A stretch of DNA of 55,980 nucleotides, from NCBI GenBank assembly GCA_017441005.1, contig JAFSAM010000006.1, positions 1-55,980 of the forward strand. Reading direction: 5' to 3'. The notes under the pieces were generated by a model. It made no database searches. It had not been told where the DNA came from and was given only the letters and a program-made list of their open reading frames with translations. Of the stretch, positions 44,630-52,909 are shown in pieces; position 1 is the stretch's first letter; each line of letters opens with the position of its first letter. The DNA comes from Clostridia bacterium (GTDB taxonomy: Bacteria > Bacillota > Clostridia > Oscillospirales > CAG-272). A program made the position numbers and the translations under genes.

Positions 44630-44916
44630 AAAACAAAAACCCTCGGCGGCAAAAAGACAAAAGTCTTTGCCGTCAAGGGTGCGTATATATAAATGCGCAC
44701 GGTTCCACCTTGATTATTAACTTTAGGAATAAAAACCGTATATCTTTAACGCAGATAAAACGGCAATGCATACTCAAAAAAATTTCCGCATTGCGGCTAC
44801 GGAGCGGTCTTCGTTTTACCGGATCTTGCGAAGGCTCCCAGCAAATGCCCCGCTCTCTGTAAAGATCTTTTATAAAACTACTCTTTCCATCAAACGCCTT
44901 TAAAATATCAATTTCT
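44630..44916 (-). ncRNA. T-box riboswitch controlling thrS (specifier ACC, Thr)
   Basis: The leader holds the conserved T-box AAGGTGGAACCGTGCGC (44711 to 44695 on the minus strand), which pairs with the uncharged tRNA end. A Stem I region with AGAGAGC and a GAAGACCGC specifier loop gives the codon ACC (44806-44808), a threonine codon. A Rho-independent terminator follows: CCCTTGACGGCAAAGAC pairs with GTC...GCCGCCGAGGG (44640-44679), then T-rich sequence (44630-44639). Uncharged tRNA-Thr should favour the antiterminator and thrS expression. Confidence 0.93.
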
Positions 44917-44922
44917 TACGTT

Positions 44923-44951
44923 ATTATAACACCAAAACAATGCGTTGTCAA
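44923..44951 (-). promoter_or_regulatory. Consensus sigma-A promoter of the T-box-thrS unit
   Basis: On the minus strand TTGACA (44946-44951), 17 bases, TATAAT (44923-44928). It lies 9 bases beyond the stop of the dehydrogenase gene. Confidence 0.9.
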
Positions 44952-44959
44952 CAGATTTA

Positions 44960-45910
44960 TCACAAATCCACTCTACATCTTTTTTCGCCTTTTTGGAATG
45001 CTTTTATATTTTCAACGATACCGAGAAGGAGTCTTTCCCTTGCCTCGTATGCCCCCCAGGCGTTGTGAGGTGTGAGCAAAACGTTTTTATAATTCTTGAT
45101 TTCATTGAATGGATGGTCTTCGCCAAATGGCTCTGTCGAATATACGTCGACGCCGATTCCGCCGATCATATCGTTCTTGATGGCATCTGCAAGAGCCTTT
45201 TCGTCGCATACAGCTCCTCTGGCAACGTTTATCAGTATTGCATTTTTCGTCATTTTTGCAATTTTTTCTGCCGAGATAAGCCCCTTAGTACCGTCATTCA
45301 GCGGTGTATGGAGCGATATAATATCCGATCTTTCCATAATTTCATCTATCGAAACGATATCGTAACCGTCAATAGGGGTCCTCTTGTTAGCGATGACCTT
45401 GCATCCCATAGCGGAAGCTATATTTGCGACCTTTTTGCCGATGTTTCCGAGACCTACTATTCCCCACGTCATACCGTCAAGCTCGTGAAATGCAGGCTCA
45501 AGTCTATTGGGAATACCGCTTTTTGTGTACTCGCCCGAAATTACGTAATCATTGTATTCGCGCATACGGGATACGAGCGAAAGTGCAAGCGACATTGTGA
45601 TCAAAGCGACGCTGTTTGTCGAATAGCCAACTACGTTGCAAACGGCAATACCGTGCTGTCTGCAATAAGATACATCAACGTTGTCAAAGCCGGTCGCGGC
45701 AATGCATATAAGCTTCAAATTCTTAGCATAACCCAAATTACTTTCATTAAGCTTGATCTTATTGAGAATGGCTACTTCGCAGTCTGCAATTCTTTCAATA
45801 ACTTCATCGGGCGTGCTGTAGTTATACACAGTCACGTCGCCAACCGAATTTAACGGTTCAAGCGACAAGTCTCTTCCAAGTGCATCGGAATCAAGTACGG
45901 TTATTTTCAT
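44960..45910 (-). CDS. D-2-hydroxyacid dehydrogenase family protein
   Basis: 316 residues, NAD(P)-dependent, reducing 2-oxoacids to D-2-hydroxyacids or the reverse. The Rossmann fold is GIVGLGNIGKKVANIASAMG (about 146-165). The catalytic triad is visible: Arg in INVARGAVCDE, Glu in YSTEPF, His in TPHNAWGAYE. Family members include glycerate, lactate and phosphoglycerate dehydrogenases; there is no ACT domain, so SerA is less likely. Glycerate dehydrogenase/hydroxypyruvate reductase is the closest feel, but unproven. Own promoter; thrS promoter starts just past its stop, with no terminator between. Confidence 0.88.
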   Translation of the reverse strand: MKITVLDSDALGRDLSLEPLNSVGDVTVYNYSTPDEVIERIADCEVAILNKIKLNESNLGYAKNLKLICIAATGFDNVDVSYCRQHGIAVCNVVGYSTNSVALITMSLALSLVSRMREYNDYVISGEYTKSGIPNRLEPAFHELDGMTWGIVGLGNIGKKVANIASAMGCKVIANKRTPIDGYDIVSIDEIMERSDIISLHTPLNDGTKGLISAEKIAKMTKNAILINVARGAVCDEKALADAIKNDMIGGIGVDVYSTEPFGEDHPFNEIKNYKNVLLTPHNAWGAYEARERLLLGIVENIKAFQKGEKRCRVDL

Positions 45911-45941
45911 ATTCTTTCTCCTTGGTAATTACTTTCTATTT

Positions 45942-45970
45942 ATAATACCACACAAAATCTACAAATGCAA
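45942..45970 (-). promoter_or_regulatory. Promoter of the hydroxyacid dehydrogenase gene
   Basis: On the minus strand TTGCAT (45965-45970), 17 bases, TATTAT (45942-45947), about 31 bases before the ATG with CAAGGAG between. Confidence 0.55.
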
Positions 45971-45973
45971 TAC

Positions 45974-46010
45974 AAAAAAATATCCCTCCCCGAATAAGGG
46001 AGGGAATATT
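45974..46010 (-). terminator. Terminator after rubrerythrin
   Basis: On the minus strand AATATTCCCTCCC and GGGAGGGATATT pair with one bulge and a 7-base loop, followed by a T run. Confidence 0.85.
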
Positions 46011-46017
46011 CTTGTGA

Positions 46018-46554
46018 TTAATAGTTTTCAGCCTTAACCTGGAAGTATGCCTTGGGATGCTCGCAAACGGGACACATTTCGGGAGCCTTCTTACCGATGT
46101 GAATGTGACCGCAGTTTGAGCACTGCCAGATAGTCTCGCCGTCTCTGGAGAATACGACCTCACCGTTTACTCTCTCAAGAAGCTTTCTGTAACGATTTTC
46201 GTGTTCCTTTTCGATTCTGCCTACAGCTTCAAAGAGCCAAGCGATTCTGTCGAAGCCCTCTTCCTTAGCTTCTTTTGCGAAAGTAGCGTACATATCTGTC
46301 CACTCGTAGTTTTCGCCCATAGCAGCATCGAGGAGGTTTTCAGCAGTTGTGCCTACCCCGTCATGGAGAAGCTTATACCAGATCTTTGCGTGCTCCATTT
46401 CGTTCTTTGCCGTCTCTTCGAAAATAGCGGCGATCTGAACGTAGCCTTCCTTCTTTGCCTTGGAAGCAAAGTATGTGTATTTGTTTCTTGCCTGAGATTC
46501 GCCTGCAAATGCAGCCATCAAGTTAGCCTCTGTTTTTGTACCTTTCAAGTTCAT
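46018..46554 (-). CDS. rbr: Rubrerythrin
   Basis: 178 residues, standard length. Rubrerythrin reduces hydrogen peroxide in anaerobes using a di-iron site. The ferritin-like domain has [18 protein letters not shown] and [17 protein letters not shown] with Glu/His ligands, plus a second EExxH-like pair ([17 protein letters not shown]). The C-terminal rubredoxin domain has [10 protein letters not shown] and [17 protein letters not shown] precedes the ATG. It follows the Fur/PerR-type gene by 28 bases in one unit, and is the expected target of that regulator. Terminator directly follows. Confidence 0.96.
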   Translation of the reverse strand: MNLKGTKTEANLMAAFAGESQARNKYTYFASKAKKEGYVQIAAIFEETAKNEMEHAKIWYKLLHDGVGTTAENLLDAAMGENYEWTDMYATFAKEAKEEGFDRIAWLFEAVGRIEKEHENRYRKLLERVNGEVVFSRDGETIWQCSNCGHIHIGKKAPEMCPVCEHPKAYFQVKAENY

Positions 46555-46582
46555 AGTATTTTCTCCTTTAAATTATATATTA

Positions 46583-46975
46583 TTATTTATTATTATTCGC
46601 ACATTCGGGACATATACCCTCAAAAATAATTTCGTGACCGATAATTTTAAATTCGCAATTCTCTCCGGCAACTTTTTCGATATCTTCATTCGTAGTATAC
46701 ATCGTGTCTACCACTCTTCCGCAGGAAGCACATTTTACGTGATAATGCTTAAATATCGTTTTATCATAACGGTCGGGCCCGTCTAAGACCCTCACCCTGT
46801 AGACCTCACCTTTATCAGCCAGATCGTTAAGCACTCGGTATACCGTCGCCTTACTGACATTCGGACACACTTCTTTAACCTTATCGTATACCGCATCGGC
46901 GGAAGGATGTGTACAACTATTGAGAACAACGTCTTTGATCAAACTCTTTTGATATGTGTTACGTTCTTTTTTCAT
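46583..46975 (-). CDS. perR: Fur-family regulator, PerR-like
   Basis: 130 residues. Fur-family repressors bind DNA as metal-loaded dimers; PerR senses peroxide through metal-catalysed oxidation. The winged helix (about 1-80) has VSKATVYRVLNDLADKGEV; the regulatory domain has HYHVKCASCGRVVD, with zinc Cys pairs CASC and CPEC. Co-transcription with rubrerythrin supports a peroxide role over iron uptake. The promoter contains an inverted repeat ATCCT-AATA-AGGAT (47011-47024) that may be its own operator. AAAGGTGGT precedes the ATG. Fur or Zur is a less likely alternative. Confidence 0.88.
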   Translation of the reverse strand: MKKERNTYQKSLIKDVVLNSCTHPSADAVYDKVKEVCPNVSKATVYRVLNDLADKGEVYRVRVLDGPDRYDKTIFKHYHVKCASCGRVVDTMYTTNEDIEKVAGENCEFKIIGHEIIFEGICPECANNNK

Positions 46976-47005
46976 CCTACACCACCTTTCGCTTTCCTTG
47001 ATGAT

Positions 47006-47034
47006 ATTATATCCTAATAAGGATTATTTGTCAA
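47006..47034 (-). promoter_or_regulatory. Consensus promoter of perR-rbr with internal inverted repeat
   Basis: On the minus strand TTGACA (47029-47034), 17 bases, TATAAT (47006-47011). The spacer and -10 edge hold ATCCT-AATA-AGGAT (47011-47024), a 5-bp inverted repeat in the right place for an operator. It does not match the classic Per box closely. Confidence 0.75.
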
Positions 47035-47090
47035 TAGTTTTTTCTAAAAAATATAAAATTTTTTCCTTTTTTTAGTCCCCCAAAAAACGA

Positions 47091-47118
47091 AAAAAGACCG
47101 TACTTTTTGTGTACGGTC
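47091..47118 (-). terminator. Terminator after the PPIase-like lipoprotein
   Basis: On the minus strand GACCGTAC and GTACGGTC pair around a 7-base loop, followed by six T. Confidence 0.85.
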
Positions 47119-47142
47119 ATATATTTCATATTAGATAAGGAA

Positions 47143-48414
47143 TTATGCCTGAGCTGTTGTATCAGCTTCTGTTGCAGCTGCTTCTGCTTCGGTTTCGGCA
47201 ACAGTCTCATCGGGAGCATCTACGTCGGTTTCTCCGCCTGTAACCTCTGCAGGCTTTGTTTCTTCCGGCTTTGTCTCTGTAGGCTCTTCTGTTTCCTTGG
47301 GTTCCTCTGTCTCGGTTCCCTCGGTGGGAGCATCAAGGTCTTCGGAAGAATCGGTGGACTCATCTGTCTCCGGCTCTACAGAGGTTTCGGGCATATCGTA
47401 AGATACTTCCTCGCCGTCAAGAATCTTTTCAATGATAAGATCCTTGTAAATCAATCTCTCGATAAACTCTTTACCGTATTCGCTTTCAAACTGATCGAGA
47501 CTCTCGTAGTTATATTCCTCTGCAAGACCGGCACCAAGCTCATTATACTTTTCATCTGTAAGTGTGATATCGTTTGTTCTTGCAGTGTGGTAAATTACAA
47601 GCTCTTCTTTTACCTGAGTCTTTGCATAGTTAAGAGCATATTCAAAGAATGCTTCTGCGCTGTCATAACCCATATAAGAGGTCAAGAGGTCCTCGAGAGT
47701 CATATTGTTATAAACAGCCATCTGGTTGTAGTTTGCAATAATGTTATCATAGTATACCTTAGTTTCCTTTTCGGGATACTTGGTAACAAGGCAGGATGCA
47801 AGATAGTCTGTCCATACAAGATCCTTGGACAATGTCTTTACCGTTGCATCACAGAACTCGGCAACGGTACCGTATTCAGCCTTTTCGCTGACCATCTTAT
47901 CGGAAATTGCCGGCATAACTGCAGCCTTAATGCTGTTGATCTTTACGTTAAACACAACGTCCTTGCCCGCAAGAGAAGGATCATTCTCATAGTCCTCGGG
48001 GAAAACCAGCTCGATATCCTTATTGTCACCAATGTTCCAGCCGATAAGCTTGTCCTCAAATCCGGGAATAAACTTATCCGAACCGATTACAAGATCATAA
48101 GCCTTAGAAGAACCGCCCTCAAATGTTTCACCGTCAATCTTACCCTCAAAATCGATATTTACCGTGTCACCGTTCTGAACAGGTCTGTCGGTGATATTCT
48201 CAGTAACCGAATACTCGGATCTGATCTCGTCGATAGCCGCAGTAAGCTCGGTCGCAAGCTTAGCCTTGTCCAGCTTTATGCCATCAAGATCGCCGAGAGA
48301 AATGTATTCGTCAAGGTCATAGTCATAAGCTTTCTTTTTATCTTCGCTTCCGCATCCCACAAGAAGGAGTGAGCATACCAAAACGAGTGCCAAAAGTGAA
48401 ATGAGTCTTTTCAT
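47143..48414 (-). CDS. Trigger-factor-like FKBP-type PPIase lipoprotein with acidic tail
   Basis: 423 residues. Signal with lipobox LLVGC (Cys21). An FKBP-type prolyl isomerase domain occupies about 80-165: GDTVNIDFEGKIDGETFEGG, IPGFEDKLIGWNIGD and VVFNVKINSIK match the trigger-factor FKBP pattern. An alpha-helical region (about 170-335) resembles the trigger factor C-terminal arms. The last 80 or so residues are a Glu/Thr/Pro/Ala/Asp-rich tail without hydrophobic content. True trigger factor is cytosolic, with a ribosome-binding N-domain; here that domain is replaced by a lipoprotein signal, so an extracytoplasmic folding chaperone, comparable in role to PrsA, is a reasonable inference. AGGAG precedes the ATG. 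Confidence 0.85.
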   Translation of the reverse strand: MKRLISLLALVLVCSLLLVGCGSEDKKKAYDYDLDEYISLGDLDGIKLDKAKLATELTAAIDEIRSEYSVTENITDRPVQNGDTVNIDFEGKIDGETFEGGSSKAYDLVIGSDKFIPGFEDKLIGWNIGDNKDIELVFPEDYENDPSLAGKDVVFNVKINSIKAAVMPAISDKMVSEKAEYGTVAEFCDATVKTLSKDLVWTDYLASCLVTKYPEKETKVYYDNIIANYNQMAVYNNMTLEDLLTSYMGYDSAEAFFEYALNYAKTQVKEELVIYHTARTNDITLTDEKYNELGAGLAEEYNYESLDQFESEYGKEFIERLIYKDLIIEKILDGEEVSYDMPETSVEPETDESTDSSEDLDAPTEGTETEEPKETEEPTETKPEETKPAEVTGGETDVDAPDETVAETEAEAAATEADTTAQA

Positions 48415-48584
48415 TGTTTGATAACTCCTTTAGTTAATAAAAATATTACATAATATAATATCACACCTAAACAAAAAAATAAAGAGTTTAATAAATATGT
48501 TTACAATTCGGCAACATTTTCGCCTCTCTCTCCGAAATGTATAAAAAAATATAGTTTTTTTTGATGTTTTTTCTTAAAATGCTA

Positions 48585-48614
48585 TAGACAAAATGAGGAA
48601 AAAAATGTTATAAT
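48585..48614 (+). promoter_or_regulatory. Promoter of the aminotransferase-purC unit
   Basis: TAGACA (48585-48590), an 18-base spacer and TATAAT (48609-48614), about 45 bases before the start codon. Confidence 0.65.
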
Positions 48615-48658
48615 ATAGTGATTTTGAAAAAACGTGCTTGAAAGGAGCATCTTAAACA

Positions 48659-49837
48659 ATGGATTACCAAAATATACTCTCTCAAAAGGTTCAGAAGATT
48701 CAGCCCTCCGGCATCAGAAAGTTCTTTGACATTGCCGCAGAAATGAAGGACGTTGTCTCGCTTACGGTCGGAGAACCCGATTTTGTAACCCCCAAACACA
48801 TCCGTGAGGTTGCTATCAAGAGTCTTGAAGACGGTGCAACCAAATATACTTCCAACAGCGGTATGACCGAGCTTCGTCAAGAGATCGCAAAATACCTCGA
48901 CAGACGTTTCGACACAAAGTACGAGGCTCTTAAAGAGATCATTGTAACAGTCGGCGGCTCGGAAGCTATCGACAACGCGATCAGAGCTTGTGTTAACCCC
49001 GGCGACGAGGTAATCATTCCCCTGCCTGCATTCGTATGCTATCCCCCTCTCGTTGAGCTTGCAGGCGGCAAGCCCGTAATCATCAACACAACAGAAAAGG
49101 ACAAGTTCAAGCTCACTCCCGAGGCATTGAAGGCAGCTATCACCCCCAAGACAAAGATGCTTATCCTCCCCTACCCCAACAACCCCACCGGCGCTATTAT
49201 GACAAGGGAAGATCTTGAGCCCATCGCAGACATCCTCCGCGACACAAACATTCTCGTACTCTCCGATGAGATCTACGGCGAATTGACATACGGCAGAAAC
49301 CACTGCTCCTTCGCAAGCCTTCCCGGTATGTGGGAAAGAACCATCATTGCAAGCGGCTTCTCCAAGGCTTACGCTATGACCGGTTGGAGAATGGGTTACA
49401 TTGCAGCTCCCGCTCCCATCACAGCTCAGATCTTGAAGCTCCACCAGTATGCGATCATGTGCGCTCCCACAACCAGCCAGTACGCTGCAATTGAAGCAAT
49501 CAAGAACGGCGACGAGGACGTTAAGATGATGGCTGAAGAATACAACAGACGCCGTGTTGCTATTATAGAAGGTCTCAATAAGATCGGCATCGACTGCTTC
49601 GAGGCTGAGGGTGCGTTCTATGTATTCCCCAACATCGGCAAGTTCGGTCTTACAAGTGACGAATTCTGCCAGAGACTTCTCCGCGAAGAAGGCGTTGCGA
49701 TCGTTCCCGGCACTGCATTCGGCGAATGCGGCGAGGGCTTTGCAAGAATTTCTTATGCTTACTCGGTTGAACACATCAAGAAGGCTCTCGAAAAGATGGA
49801 GATCTTCGTTGCAAAGATCAAAGCTGAAAAAAAGTAA
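48659..49837 (+). CDS. Class I/II PLP aminotransferase
   Basis: 392 residues, fold type I. Members convert aspartate, tyrosine, phenylalanine or alanine with 2-oxoglutarate. VSLTVGEPDFVTPKHI, TKYTSNSGMTELRQEIA, PYPNNPTGAI and the PLP lysine at about 236 in ASGFSKAYAMTGWRMGY are canonical for the aspartate/aromatic (AraT/PatA-like) group. An Arg in ARISYA binds the substrate carboxylate. The exact amino acid cannot be decided. GAAAGGAGC precedes the ATG. purC begins 36 bases later, and no terminator lies between, so the two are co-transcribed. Confidence 0.92.
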   Translation: MDYQNILSQKVQKIQPSGIRKFFDIAAEMKDVVSLTVGEPDFVTPKHIREVAIKSLEDGATKYTSNSGMTELRQEIAKYLDRRFDTKYEALKEIIVTVGGSEAIDNAIRACVNPGDEVIIPLPAFVCYPPLVELAGGKPVIINTTEKDKFKLTPEALKAAITPKTKMLILPYPNNPTGAIMTREDLEPIADILRDTNILVLSDEIYGELTYGRNHCSFASLPGMWERTIIASGFSKAYAMTGWRMGYIAAPAPITAQILKLHQYAIMCAPTTSQYAAIEAIKNGDEDVKMMAEEYNRRRVAIIEGLNKIGIDCFEAEGAFYVFPNIGKFGLTSDEFCQRLLREEGVAIVPGTAFGECGEGFARISYAYSVEHIKKALEKMEIFVAKIKAEKK

Positions 49838-49873
49838 TCTAAACTATATTTTGATAAAAGAAGGAATAGCTAT

Positions 49874-50557
49874 ATGAAATTAACTTACACAGGCAAGACA
49901 AAAGATGTTTACTCACTTGATAACGGCAACGTAATGCTCAAATTCAAGGACGATTGCACCGGCAAGGACGGTGTATTCGATCCCGGAGAAAACTCTGTAG
50001 GTCTCACCATCGAGGGTATCGGCAAGGCTAACCTCCGTACCTCCGTATATTATTTCGAGATGCTCCACAAGGCAGGCATCAAGACTCACTACGTTTCCGC
50101 CGACATCGAAAACGCAACCATGGAGGTTCTTCCCGGTAAGGTTTTCGGTCACGGTCTCGAAGTAATCTGCCGTCTTGTTGCAACAGGCAGCTTTATCCGC
50201 CGTTACGGTGAATACATTGCAGACGGCACAGTTCTCGAGGGCGGCTACGTAGAATGCACCTTCAAGAATGACGCAAAAGGCGACCCGCTGGTTACCTCCG
50301 AAGGCCTTGCGGCTCTCGGCGTAATGAGCGAGGAAATGTTCAAGTCTATGAAAGAGCAGACACTCAAGATCACCAAGATCGTTGCAGACGACCTCAAGAC
50401 CATTGGTCTCGATCTTTGGGATATCAAGTTTGAGTTCGGCTACAACAATGATGAGGTCATCCTCATTGACGAGATCGCTTCCGGTAACATGAGAGTTTAC
50501 AAGGACGGCAAGATCGTTGAACCCGTTGAGCTCACAAAGCTCATCCTCAACAGATAA
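49874..50557 (+). CDS. purC: SAICAR synthase
   Basis: 227 residues. PurC joins CAIR and aspartate in purine synthesis. [13 protein letters not shown] at the N-terminus, [16 protein letters not shown] in the centre, and [23 protein letters not shown] match the family. It lies outside a pur operon, behind an aminotransferase gene; purine genes such as purE or purB are not nearby. The length is near the lower end of the family (about 230-240). AGAAGGA ribosome site. A strong terminator follows. Confidence 0.93.
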   Translation: MKLTYTGKTKDVYSLDNGNVMLKFKDDCTGKDGVFDPGENSVGLTIEGIGKANLRTSVYYFEMLHKAGIKTHYVSADIENATMEVLPGKVFGHGLEVICRLVATGSFIRRYGEYIADGTVLEGGYVECTFKNDAKGDPLVTSEGLAALGVMSEEMFKSMKEQTLKITKIVADDLKTIGLDLWDIKFEFGYNNDEVILIDEIASGNMRVYKDGKIVEPVELTKLILNR

Positions 50558-50570
50558 TTTCAAAAAAATC

Positions 50571-50603
50571 AATGCTGTGTGCCGATTTTGCGCACACAGC
50601 ATT
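50571..50603 (+). terminator. Terminator after purC
   Basis: AATGCTGTGTGC and GCACACAGCATT form a 12-bp stem with a 9-base loop. The following tract is only moderately T-rich. Confidence 0.75.
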
Positions 50604-50662
50604 ATTTACTATCTTTTATAATCCCAACACTAATCACACTCTAAAAATGATAGAAAGGCGAA

Positions 50663-52078
50663 ATGACAATGCAAGACAATAAAGCAAGATATATTGCACA
50701 ACCGGTAATATTCCCCGTCGGCAAGAAATCAAAAGTATCCGTTATCCCGCTCAAGGGACATCTTTATTTCGAGGACGGCAAGGAGTATATGGTATTCGTA
50801 GTTCCTATGTGCTACAACCGCAAGCTTCCTAAAGCACAGCCTGACCTTATTGTGAAGGCTGAGGGCGGAATGCTCACCTTCGAATACGAATTTGAACACG
50901 AATGTGAATATGAGATCCGTTTCAAGGACGATCCCGAAAAGGCATACAGCCACACCTGCGTATATGCGGTTGAAGAAGATTTGTACGGCCTCCGCCCCCT
51001 CAAAGGCGACCTCCACGTACATACTCCCCGTTCCGACGGCGACGATTACTCGGGCGAACTCGCCTCCAACTTCCGCCACGAAGGCTTTGATTTTATTTTC
51101 GTTACCGACCATAACCGTTATTTCTCATCAGAAGAAGTACAGGACGAGTTCAAGGGCGTAAAGATCGACCTTAATATAATGAATGGCGAAGAGGTCCACA
51201 CTCCCGGAAGCACACTCCACATCGTACACCTCTGCAAGGGCAAGGGCATTGATGAATATTACTGCCACCACACCGAGGAATACGAAAAAGAGGTTGACGA
51301 AATAGAAAAGGAATTTGCCGGAATCGAAGATTCGAGAAAATTGGCAATGGCAAAATGGGCAACCACCAGAATCCACGAGGACGGCGGTCTTGCAATACTC
51401 CCCCATCCCTTCTGGGTTCAAATTACAGAAACCTCAACGTATAACATTGTCCTTCCCCTCCTCGATAAGCTTTTCCACAGCGGATGGTTCGATGCATACG
51501 AAATAAACGGCGGTATGACCGACAACGGAAATGATCTTTCCATTTCCTATTTCAATCAACTCAGATCAGAAGGCTTTAAGATGCCTCTCGTGTCAAGCAG
51601 CGATGCACACAAGACATTTAACGATTCCAAGATCAGATTCGGTAATATTTACACCATCGTTTTTGCAAAGGACAACACAAGAGACAGCATTTTTGAAGCC
51701 ATCAAAAACGGTATGACCTCCCCCGTTCTCCATAAGGTTCAGGACGTTGAATCCAACCACGAATACAGAGTTCAGGGCGACTTCAGACTTGCAATGTATA
51801 CAAGATTCCTGATCGAAAACTATTTTGAGCGCACAAAGACACTCTGCCGTGCAGAGGGCATACTGATGCGCGAATACACACTCGGCGTCGAAGGTGCAAA
51901 GGAAACGCTTGAATCTATGTCGGGCAGATCATATAAGCTCTACAGACACTTCTTCGGCGAGCACGGCGAAAGCTACTACGATATTGCCGAAGACAAGAAG
52001 AGATACGATAAGTATACACAGGTCTGGAAAGACTACGGCATCTACACCAGAGGCGCCGCTATCAAACAACCTAAGTAA
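50663..52078 (+). CDS. PHP-domain metal-dependent phosphoesterase with N-terminal beta domain
   Basis: 471 residues. The N-terminal 110 or so residues are beta-rich, with no clear family match. The PHP domain has its metal ligands in order: GDLHVHTPRSDGDD (about 117-130), FVTDHNRY, NGEEVHT, HIVHLC, ILPHPFW and SSSDAHK. PHP proteins hydrolyse phosphoesters, such as histidinol phosphate, nucleotides or sugar phosphates; the substrate is not told here. The last 100 residues are charged and helical. Two starts are possible, 50663 or 50669, both near AAAGG. It has no obvious promoter of its own and follows a terminator. Confidence 0.8.
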   Translation: MTMQDNKARYIAQPVIFPVGKKSKVSVIPLKGHLYFEDGKEYMVFVVPMCYNRKLPKAQPDLIVKAEGGMLTFEYEFEHECEYEIRFKDDPEKAYSHTCVYAVEEDLYGLRPLKGDLHVHTPRSDGDDYSGELASNFRHEGFDFIFVTDHNRYFSSEEVQDEFKGVKIDLNIMNGEEVHTPGSTLHIVHLCKGKGIDEYYCHHTEEYEKEVDEIEKEFAGIEDSRKLAMAKWATTRIHEDGGLAILPHPFWVQITETSTYNIVLPLLDKLFHSGWFDAYEINGGMTDNGNDLSISYFNQLRSEGFKMPLVSSSDAHKTFNDSKIRFGNIYTIVFAKDNTRDSIFEAIKNGMTSPVLHKVQDVESNHEYRVQGDFRLAMYTRFLIENYFERTKTLCRAEGILMREYTLGVEGAKETLESMSGRSYKLYRHFFGEHGESYYDIAEDKKRYDKYTQVWKDYGIYTRGAAIKQPK

Positions 52079-52089
52079 TAAAACAACAA

Positions 52090-52128
52090 AAAAGACGGTA
52101 TGAAGCAAAAAACTTCACCGTCTTTTTT
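52090..52128 (+). terminator. Terminator after the PHP gene
   Basis: AAAAGACGGTATGAAG and CTTCACCGTCTTTT pair across a short A-rich loop with a T run. Confidence 0.85.
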
Positions 52129-52136
52129 TATATCAA

Positions 52137-52163
52137 CACAAAAAGGGCGGCAAAACGCCGCCC
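52137..52163 (-). terminator. Terminator after the flavodoxin-like gene
   Basis: On the minus strand GGGCGGC and GCCGCCC pair around a 5-base loop, followed by TTTTT. Confidence 0.85.
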
Positions 52164-52171
52164 AATTAACT

Positions 52172-52789
52172 TTATCTGATAAAACTTGTCATAATACCCG
52201 CTTCTTTTTCGGGAAGACCGTATTTTTCTTTGCCGAGAGCAATACTCTTGATAAGAAATGCCATATTGCGGCCGAGCGTACGCATAGTCTGCATACCCTC
52301 CTCGTCCTTTGCAGCATCGCCGGGCAGTCTGCCGTGAACGCTGTTCCAATATTGGCTGGAGGCAATGGGCATACCGCTTATTGTAAAATATTTATTCAAT
52401 TCATCGAACGTAGCCGAACATCCGCCCCTTCTTGCAACCGCGACGGATGCGCCGACCTTCATCGTCTTATTGAATTTCGAGCTATAGAAAAGTCTGTCAA
52501 GCAAACAAACGAGAGTGCCGTTTGCCGAGGCGTAGTAAACGGGACTGCCCACAACAAGTCCGTCTGCCTTTTCAAGCTTTGCGGCGATCTCGTTTACAAC
52601 GTCATCCATAACACATCTGCCGTGCTCCTTGCAGTAAAGACAGCCCTTGCAGCCCTTTATCTCCATATTGCCCACCTGAATGGTTTCTACCTCGATTCCC
52701 TCTTCGACAAGTATTCTTTCGACCTCTCCGAGAGCGATAGACGTGTTTCCGCCCTTCCTCGGACTTCCGTTCAGCATAAGTACCTTCAT
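52172..52789 (-). CDS. Flavodoxin-like NADPH-dependent FMN reductase/iron-sulfur flavoprotein
   Basis: 205 residues. The flavodoxin-type FMN phosphate loop is LNGSPRKGGNTS (about 6-17). Cysteines in KGCKGCLYCKEHGRC could hold an iron-sulfur cluster, as in the iron-sulfur flavoprotein family of anaerobes. GSPVYYASANGTL supports the flavin ring. Its reaction is probably electron transfer or quinone/disulfide reduction. GGAG precedes the ATG. It is downstream of the AraC regulator on the same strand, 120 bases apart; a TATAAT-like element suggests separate transcription. Confidence 0.82.
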   Translation of the reverse strand: MKVLMLNGSPRKGGNTSIALGEVERILVEEGIEVETIQVGNMEIKGCKGCLYCKEHGRCVMDDVVNEIAAKLEKADGLVVGSPVYYASANGTLVCLLDRLFYSSKFNKTMKVGASVAVARRGGCSATFDELNKYFTISGMPIASSQYWNSVHGRLPGDAAKDEEGMQTMRTLGRNMAFLIKSIALGKEKYGLPEKEAGIMTSFIR

Positions 52790-52909
52790 ATCATTATCTC
52801 CGTTTCGTTTTATGTTTTGTTCTTTATTATACTAATAAATGCATATTACGTAAAAATTATATCACAATAGAGAAAAAATGTCCATATTTACAGCATAAAA
52901 TGTCATTAA

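Noticed and set aside
44597-44692. TGS domain coded upstream of thrS
   Set aside because: The region is the T-box terminator and ribosome site; no in-frame TGS-like sequence exists.
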